Assembly: GCA_021234535.1 (NCBI GenBank)
Contig: CM037830.1
Location: forward strand, 34,259,405-34,323,404
Source: Stichopus chloronotus
Lineage: Eukaryota > Echinodermata > Holothuroidea > Aspidochirotida > Stichopodidae
Direction of reading: 5' to 3'
DNA: 64,000 bases
The position numbers and the translations under genes are program-made. Each line of letters opens with the position of its first letter. The stretch's first letter is position 1. Below, piece by piece: positions 56,784-64,000 of the stretch. The notes under the pieces are model-generated. The model worked only from the letters and a program-made list of their open reading frames with translations, did not search any database and was not told the origin of the DNA.

Positions 56784-58346
56784 TTTGATTCCTTGCCGTA
56801 GGCAGGGGAATCTATGCAGTCCTGATGTCGTGTGTGTGTATGTGTGTATGTATGTGTGTGTGTGTGACGGTTGCTCGTAAACACTCTATCTCAAGAAGGG
56901 TAACTCTGAGTATTTCATTTTTGGCATGTAGGTTGCCCATATTGAGTAGATGATCCCTATTGTTTTTGGTGTCCAAATCTTGCATATTAATGAGGTTATG
57001 GGATAAAACATAAAAAATGTTAAAACTGCCATAGTGCCTTATCCGTGGGTCAGATTTGTTTTAAACTTTATAAAGTTGTCTGTTATTAACAGGTTCACGA
57101 CCCTGTGAAATTTAATGCTTATCAATAGAGAGGAAGGGATAATTTTTCACTATAAAACAATAATAATAGCCTAAACACCATTATTGTGGTTATTATAAAC
57201 TACCGAACAAATGCATATGGGGCTACATTGTGCAATTTCAGTTTTTGATTCTGTCGCACACAGTTAACTCAATGGGATTGCTCCCTACAGTACTGCATTT
57301 GTAACTTAGTGAGTAACTTCTAGTGTGAGGGGCCTCCAATAAGTTGTCCAGAGATATAGTCTTGGTATGGGGGGTCATGGGGTCAGATAGACAAGGTGGC
57401 ATTCATGCATTGGAATGTTAATGGGTTTATAAAAAAAAGAAAATAAAAAAGCCATCTGTTCTGTCATTTATTTGGATAATATCAATATCCAGAGGAACAG
57501 CTGGTGGCAGAACAAGGTTTCTTAACAATCAAATTTGAGTGCTTTCAATCATATTTCACAATGTCGGAAAGAATGGAGGAAGCAAAAATATTGAGGAGGA
57601 ATCATAACTTAGGGTCAACTTACGAGGACTTTGAGTGTGTTAAAAGCTACTTGTAACAAGGAAGAAATTATCGCAGAGTCGATAAAGGAAAATTTGCAAA
57701 AGGCAGAGCACCAGTTTGAGGCAATGGAAGAGGTTCATGCTGATCTGGCTGGGCTGGCTGGGCTGTTGTCTGATGAAGCATTTGAGCAAGCAGAAAGCTG
57801 GATGTTGGAATGCCAAAAGCATTGTACTGAGGAGAGGGAGGAAGCATTGAAAAAGTTAAAGGAGGAAATTTAGTTTCAAATTAGTGTTGGAATTACCTAA
57901 GGCAGAAATTCCACCATACGATGGAGACCCAAGAACATTCTGGTCGTTTATGAAGAATTTTGAGGTAAATATGGCAGACAAGCTGAGTTCAGATGAGGTA
58001 AGGTTGAGTTATTTGATTCAGCTAACAACAGGCAAGACTAGAAGCAGCATTGATTACTGTGTGTTTCTTGGAGCTCAGAGATAATGTTGATTGATGTCAT
58101 ACTCATACTGTACTTGATGTGTGGGTTGTATGGCCTGGGTAGGTGATCGCTATTGCTTTTGGTGGACTTCAAATGTTGCTGTCATTTTAGGTCACCAAAA
58201 TAAAGGTCATTTTGGGTTAAAGGCTTGTGGTGTATCAAGAAAAATAACTGCAGTTGATCTTATACTTGTCATGTGAATAATTCATGTTTGTTGTAATATA
58301 ACCATGTAGCAAGGAATCACAAAGCCTTTTGGCTTTCTGGTTTATT
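56784..58346. mobile_element. third member of the array family, possible Helentron/HINE-like element
   Basis: It begins TTTTTGATTCCTTGCCGTAG (imperfect palindrome with GGCAGGGGAATC), then GT/GTAT microsatellite, then one core unit (TAAACACTCTATCTCAAGAA). Partial core sequence returns at about 58140-58230. The end carries AAGGAATC, complementary to the GATTCCTT near the start, and then a hairpin AAAGCC-TTTT-GGCTTT followed by CTGG. Subterminal complementarity plus microsatellite, tandem core and 3' hairpin is the layout known for Helentron-associated (HINE/DINE-like) elements. The assignment is inference. A gag-like fragment lies inside. Confidence 0.5.
57560..58084 (+). pseudogene. broken gag-like fragment of a BEL/Pao-type LTR retrotransposon
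   Basis: Three plus-strand pieces in different frames follow one another. A short opening frame from the ATG at 57560 ends at a stop near 57655. A coiled-coil-like, Glu/Lys-rich frame runs to the TAG at 57871-57873. A piece at 57884-58084 begins LELPKAEIPPYDGDPRTFW. The last matches the DUF1759-type gag core (LPK.E.P.F.GDP..W..F). Stops and frame changes mean it is inactive. Protease, reverse transcriptase, integrase and LTRs were not seen next to it. Confidence 0.65.
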
Positions 58347-59699
58347 TACTTTTTATATTATTATTCTTTTCTCCATGTAAGACTGCTAATTTGCTCGTCA
58401 ATGAACTTTGATGTGGACTCACCACTCTAAAAAGGGTGGGGCAGTGAATCTTCAATTTATATGATGATGTATACTATTGTACTACATGCAGCTGTACAGT
58501 ATGAGACAGACTGTACCGGTATGACACTTTGAGAAAGACTGAAAGACTGTATTGTGTGGCTTGTCTGAGAAGTTCAGTGGAGCCTTGATGGTCATGAGAG
58601 TAACTTGAACAAAAAGTAGAAGTGCTTGTTGACTCAATTCTTCCATATCCTAGTGTAGTCTGTTATGTCAGTTTGTGTTTCATGTCATTTGAATGCCATA
58701 TGTCTGTGTACAGTGGTTCTGTTATCTTTGATAATGAATAATATTGCATTCTTTGGTTTACTGTGGCTGTACACCGCCAACACGTCAAAGAGTATCTACA
58801 ATTCTCGACAAAAATGATGGGACACTGGTACACAAATGTAGCAATATTGAAGTACATTCGTTTGCCTTTCACAATCCACTCCTCCCTAGATCAATATTGT
58901 CCCAACCAAAACATATCCCAAATTTCAACATTAAATAGGGGGGGGGGCAGGGAAAGGTGTCCCTTGCGGTTTTGTTCAGGATTGTAGACTGTGCTGCTGC
59001 ATGGTACGTGTGCTGTCACGTGCCGTGTCTCATAGCTTTGGATTTTAGCAAAATTGACTACTGCATCACAGTGAACTTGACCACTTGTCACCTAGGATGG
59101 GATTTGCTCGATTCATAGATCATGTCAAGACAAGTTTGAGCAGCGTTTTTATTCTACTCTTTTGCACCGAAGGTGGTATCTCGCACCTTTGCTAATCACA
59201 ACAGGGCCTCTGAACCACTGGTCGAAGTGTGGATTTGAAGTCATGACTCTGCATACACGATGTAAAATCATGTCCGCATGATAGTTCACAGTGCTGCTCT
59301 CCACCCTGAAAGATATTTCATTAGTAGGCACTGTACTCTGGAAGCTTGTGGAAATTCTTATATTAAAATGTAAAGGGTTTGATACTTACAGTACAGTATG
59401 TGAGAATGTGATGGCGTTCAAAGGAAATATGAGGATTTATAGACATTAGACAAACTGTATTAAGGAAATACTGTAGGAGAAGAACATGGATTAGTAAAAT
59501 GAATTCAGAAATTCATTGAACATGAAAATACGAATCAGATTTTGAAAGAAGTTGAGAGTCGACTTTAGTACCTAATCGCTAGAGAGGATCTTTACCCACA
59601 AACATGTCAAGTATCTGGACTGTCCTTCCCGTTCTTAATATTCAGAATGATTGAACGACTCTCTCGTACATCCGCCCAAACTTATTGAAATAATGCAAA

Positions 59700-59835
59700 C
59701 TGCACCAGTCACAAAGGGGCAAAGTGGTCTGGTAGTCTTTGGGGGCAAACTGGTGAACAGCTTGGGATGAACTGGTTATTTGGGGGGCAAACTGGTTGGG
59801 GGGAACTTGCAAGGGGGCGAAACAATTGGTTACCC
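59700..59835. repeat. short degenerate tandem repeat (GGGGGCAAACTGGT)
   Basis: Variants GGGGCAAAGTGGTCTGG, GGGGGCAAACTGGTGAACAG, GGGATGAACTGGTTATTT, GGGGGGCAAACTGGTT and GGGGGCGAAACAATTGGTTA follow one another at irregular spacing. Confidence 0.65.
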
Positions 59836-60065
59836 TCGCATACTGTGTGTATAGTGCATTAGCTGCAGTTGCCTAGTGTGCATGAGATTTATGTACTGTG
59901 AACAGTATAACAAAAGCATTTACTGTACTGCATACAATAGGTCCTTTTCAATATTGATTTGTCAAGAAGTATGGATCAATTATGTAATACTGATATTGTA
60001 CTGCAATCAACAGTTTAAACTTCTTTTTGACATCGCAAGTGAGTTTCAAAACTCAGGTTCCTGCA

Positions 60066-60195
60066 TTGATCAATAACACAGAACTGTTGCCTTGCAGTAG
60101 TTGGTTTCTTATTTAGGTAAGTGCAGTCAAGTTGGTATTGACAGTACAATACATATTTTATGTGACACTCATTCTTTGTCAACACAAATTGAAAA
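60066..60195. repeat. dispersed repeat B, copy 2
   Basis: The same block order as 56215-56345: ATTGATCAATAA, CAGAACTG, TTGGTTTCTTAT, AAGTGCAGTCAAGTTGGTAT and TATGTGACA. No ends or target duplications were recognised. Confidence 0.6.
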
Positions 60196-63100
60196 CTGCT
60201 ATATTGCACATCAATTTAGCTACAGCCTGCAGATTTTATTCAGCATGTTGCTGAGGACCACGCAAAAATTTACCGTCCAACATTGCTGTATATACAGTTG
60301 GTATCAGCATTACTTGAAATGATCTAATAATTGAAAAGCTTACCAAGGATACAGCACAATATATATCATCTACAGAGTTACTGTATAGTAGGGTAGACAT
60401 ACCCCAACAAGCAGGCCATAACTTGTAGCCTAATTTATTAGTTATTTTAGATTGTAGTCAGATTTTTATCATTCCGGATATTACAGGTAGTTTTCTTTGA
60501 TGCCAGTGCATTATCAGACATGATGCAAGTTGCTTGCCATGCCCTGTAATGTACATCACTGGAAATCGTTTTCCTGCCATTGTTTTAACAGTGCTTCTCT
60601 GCATACAATACAGTATGTACTGTAGGTGTTAGTGTGGATGTGTATGCCCGTGACATAATGTAGTTACAGTGTGTAACATTAAATTGGATTTTCTGTGCAG
60701 AAGTTACTATTACCAGGCTTAATTGTTTTACCTGTTTGAGCTCAGTAAGGGCCTCCTTCAGGATACATGGAGTATTCAGTAAATGGTTTAATCATGTTTA
60801 GTGCTTCCTTATCAGGGTAGTACTTCCATGGTATAATATATATGTACATACTCATCGTGTATTTGTTGATAGTTTGAAATATTTTGGGTGAATGTGACGA
60901 CCTTTGTCATTACAATGACACTCACTTTTATGCGGGTGTTACATTTTTGGGGACAAAATTACACTTTAACAGTGCATTCCATTTCATGTTTATTCATGTT
61001 TGATACTGACCTTCTCAAAGTACTTGTACGGTTACGTTTACGCTCAGAGAATTTTAATGGTTGTCCTTGGTACAACCATGATGTTCACAAGGAAATTTAG
61101 TCATCCAAAACTTTTTTATACAATTACAATTCAGAGATAATCACAAAAAGTTTCAACAAATGTTTTCATTCCTGAATCTGCATTTTGCTGTAGTACATTC
61201 TCCACCACAACTTGAATGAAGTGGCCGCCTAGATTGCATGTACAATATTCATCTTGCAGAACGAGAATGTGCATTGTTTAAAAGACAAAAATCTAAAAAA
61301 CACTGAAATATAATAAAGATAAAAGTTGAAAAAGCCAATCAAAAAGCAGTATAATCTTGAATCACATAAACAACAAGCCTTATAACAGGAAAAAAAACTG
61401 GATGTTCGTCGGAGAACCCCCCCCCCTTCCAACTGTTAAATTTTGGTTGTGTATATGGAGCTTTAGTTGTCCTGGATAAGGTGACAACCAGAGCCCTGAA
61501 ACAGTAAGTTTGCATTATTCTGTTTTAAGCTGGTCAGTGATGTTTTTGTACCAAACGAAAAACCCGCATCAAAGTTTGATTGGATGTACAAGGTTTATTG
61601 TAGATCCAAGAGATGTTCATGGAGGTGCAGGGATGGGGGGTATGGATGAAAGGGGAGCTTGGTGTGACAGGATGAATGGTTGCATTCCTCAAAATGTATA
61701 CCATGGAGTAGTTCAGTGATTTCTAACAGTGCAACTACATTGTCATCGTAGGCAGTTCATTAGGATATATTTAAGACCAAAAAGTACACAACAGCTTTTG
61801 GTTGAAAGGAAGGGTACAGTGTGAGTATATTAAGTGTAAATACTGGAGCAGGAAGAAAAAAGGTATGCAAAATGCATTTAACTGTAGATCATCCTTCATT
61901 TGTTTGCCAGCAAAGCTTTGGCTTCTTTTTTTTCTCTTTGCAATTTCCACTATTTTGCATTGCCCCTTTCAGCCATGCCATTATTCACCAAGAGTCTCTG
62001 GACAGAAGCAGTGGTTACTATGTTACATGTGTTTGTCTTGTCCAAGGAACACAAATAGTTAAGTGAGGTATTAAAACTAATCAGTAAACGTACTTTGCAC
62101 CTCCAATACCAAACTCACACCATCACCATGGTACTTTGTACCTTTAAATGTCACCATCTTTTGACTCACACATTCTTGAATGCTGCCTCACTACGCTTGA
62201 ATTTCCCTCCACCATGATATTATTGTCTTTGTCATCAATGTTTGGCAGTCACTAGTTGGGCAATTATTAATATTGCAAACTAGACCTAGTCATTAACATA
62301 ATTTCTGGTCATATGCATTCAAATTTGGTTCAGTTTACCACTGATTTTTTTATAATGGCTCATTAAGCACAACAGTTTACCTTTTCCAGATACCATGCCT
62401 ACCGTCCGAATTGTTGTTACTTTCTCTGTCTCCCCTCTACCAGAATGGAACTGTCAAAGTAGTTTTTTACTGGTCCCCAGCACACACAAACCTGTGAAAT
62501 CGCTTGTGAAGTTGATATGAAATAGGTAAATTTCATGCAATGTGTAGCAGTACTATAGATGGTGAGATACCAACTGCATTTATGTACACAGTGAAGTTGT
62601 GCAATATAAAACAGTCTGTTGTCGCCGAAGACAAAAAAAGTTAGAACTGTGAGGAGGTCAGAAATTCTCAAAGGAAGCTTTGCCAGTTGACCAAGTGAAG
62701 GAAGGATTGTAATTAAGATCTGCTATGATTTTGAAGTTTGGAGTCTACCACTCATGGTAATAAAAGCTTCTTGTTAACATGATTACTAGTTTCTTTTGGA
62801 ATTTTAGCTGACTAGGTAATGGGCATGTCCACAGTATGTTTATAGGTCATGTCCACATTTCATTGTTTTTTTTTCTTTCACTACTAAAGTAGTTTAGTGC
62901 AATGTTATGGCTTCCTATTTTGTTCATTTTTTTTACAGTGGTGAGGCATTTTCATTTTATCCACAGTTTGTAGCAAACCATACCAGCAATGTAAAAGTTG
63001 CTGGAAGTGGTCCTTGTGTCAGTTTGATTTTCACTACCATTGAAGTTTTAAGATTGTTGCAAATTGCTGTAGTTTTTTTTTTTTTGTTGGGAGAGGGAGA

Positions 63101-63649
63101 TTCACTAACAAAAGTCTGGAAAATGGAAATGTTAAGTTCTGTCTAGTCTGCAGTACTATGTCACGTAATGTCCCATTTTAATTTTCCAGCATCATCAAAT
63201 AGAACATTCTTGGAGAGGATGGTGTGCACTGGTGCAAAATCAGCAAACGATATCATTATGAGACTTTGCTCCTGGTATTGTTTGTTAAATGACCCAAACG
63301 ATATCGTCTGTTTCCCTGAACAGATTTTTATCACATTCTACCACTAAATAACATGGAAGCAAGAAATCAGACCTTGCAGTTGCATTAAACTTCAAACTAA
63401 TTTGATTAACATTTGACAGCACCATTTCAGACGGTTGCAATACGGTTGCACAATGTAACCACTCTATACAATCCATAGTTTTAGCATTTAGTCACGTGTG
63501 CTTTTGTACCTATTTACCCCTATGGTATCACTATATATTTCTCGGCAATTGAAGGAAAAGTGCTCACAATATCGATAAATTACATGTCACAGCAACTCCA
63601 GTGTGCACATGGACATTTTAATAATAGAGTTTGATGGAATTCAGTATTT

Positions 63650-63800
63650 ACTTCACTCCTCACTTACCTGTCTTGTCAGAACAAATGCACCCCCATCTAC
63701 TGTGTCAAGAGTACTGGTAACCTTTAACACCACCCTTAGCGCCATCAGCCCTAATACAGGAATAGTGCCTCCTTCCCGTTCTGCCACCTGTATTTGCCAG
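63650..63800. repeat. interspersed repeat family A, copy 5
   Basis: The best preserved copy: ACTTCACTCCTCACTTACCT, AACAAATGCACCCCCATCTA, then GTACTGGTAACCTTTAACAC and CACCCTTAGCGCC. The complement reads as a frame ending LTRQVSEE, echoed by SRHVSEE in the copy at 2448. This reflects sequence similarity and does not by itself show coding. Confidence 0.6.
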
Positions 63801-64000
63801 GAGTGTGGGGGTTCTTTGGATTTCGAGATTGTCGAGGATTTCAAGGCTGTCGAGTGATACTGGATGTAAAGTTGGCGAATACCTCCTTTAAAGGGCCTCA
63901 TTGAGTTAATATTGATCACTTTGTGAGGTTTTTGACGGGTACAAACGCATGGCACTGCTTATATTCAGCATAATTACTCAAGTTCCACATCCAGTAGTTA

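Larger units (their letters stand above)
58347..64000. other. gene-poor right end of the window
   Basis: No exon is supported. Contents recognised are a G run at 58939-58947, a loose GGGGGCAAACTGGT array at 59700-59835, dispersed repeat B at 60066, T runs near 62865 and 63070, and interspersed family A at 63650. Frames of up to 100 codons at the right edge overlap family A and are not accepted as genes. Confidence 0.5.

Noticed and set aside
63603..63955. Overlapping 84- and 100-codon frames at the right edge
   Set aside because: They overlap interspersed family A on both strands. The shared VSEE ending with the 2448 copy reflects repeat similarity, with no evidence of translation.

Overview
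The window is animal nuclear DNA: AT-rich, intron-dominated and crowded with transposon remnants. It contains two recognisable protein-coding genes whose exons could be joined by reading frame, splice sites and domain motifs. There are no bacterial-style operons, CRISPR arrays, rRNA or convincing tRNA. Gene content, large introns and repeat style suit a marine invertebrate, probably a deuterostome such as an echinoderm; that placement is inference.

Gene 1 (plus strand, 7440-16970) is a RASSF1/3/5-type Ras-association-domain gene, closest by eye to RASSF5/NORE1. Six exons join in phase. They encode the second half of a C1 zinc finger, the pre-RA linker, the Ras-association domain and the C-terminal SARAH helix. 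The 5' exon(s), with the first half of the C1 domain, were not found. Gene 2 (minus strand, 42258 down to 30511) is a makorin: a multi-CCCH, RING-type E3 ubiquitin ligase of seven coding exons, including a 68-bp first exon about 6.1 kb upstream of the second. One extra base in a G5 run breaks its third CCCH finger, and a second homopolymer appears to displace an acidic C-terminal tail. Both look more like sequencing or assembly indels than decay. The genes are convergent, about 13.5 kb apart.

Layout: 1-174, possible tail of an unknown upstream gene. 175-7439, repeats (16-bp minisatellite, GA-rich degenerate array, foldback). 7440-16970, RASSF gene, with a 570-bp terminal-inverted-repeat element, a hAT-like element with 8-bp target duplication, and an antisense LINE fragment in its introns. 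16971-30510, 3' UTRs and spacer with a degenerate repeat field. 30511-42258, makorin, with a dead LINE in intron 1. 42259-64000, gene-poor and repeat-rich: a MITE, a 1.4-kb element with long inverted ends, a 400-bp duplication, a 144-bp tandem array, a pogo/Tigger-like element, a possible Helentron/HINE-like element and a broken BEL/Pao-type gag fragment.

I found no convincing new multi-gene system. The best leads are the tandem-repeat family carrying regular AGGTCA direct repeats, with terminal structures suggesting Helentron-like elements, and the makorin frame disruptions.
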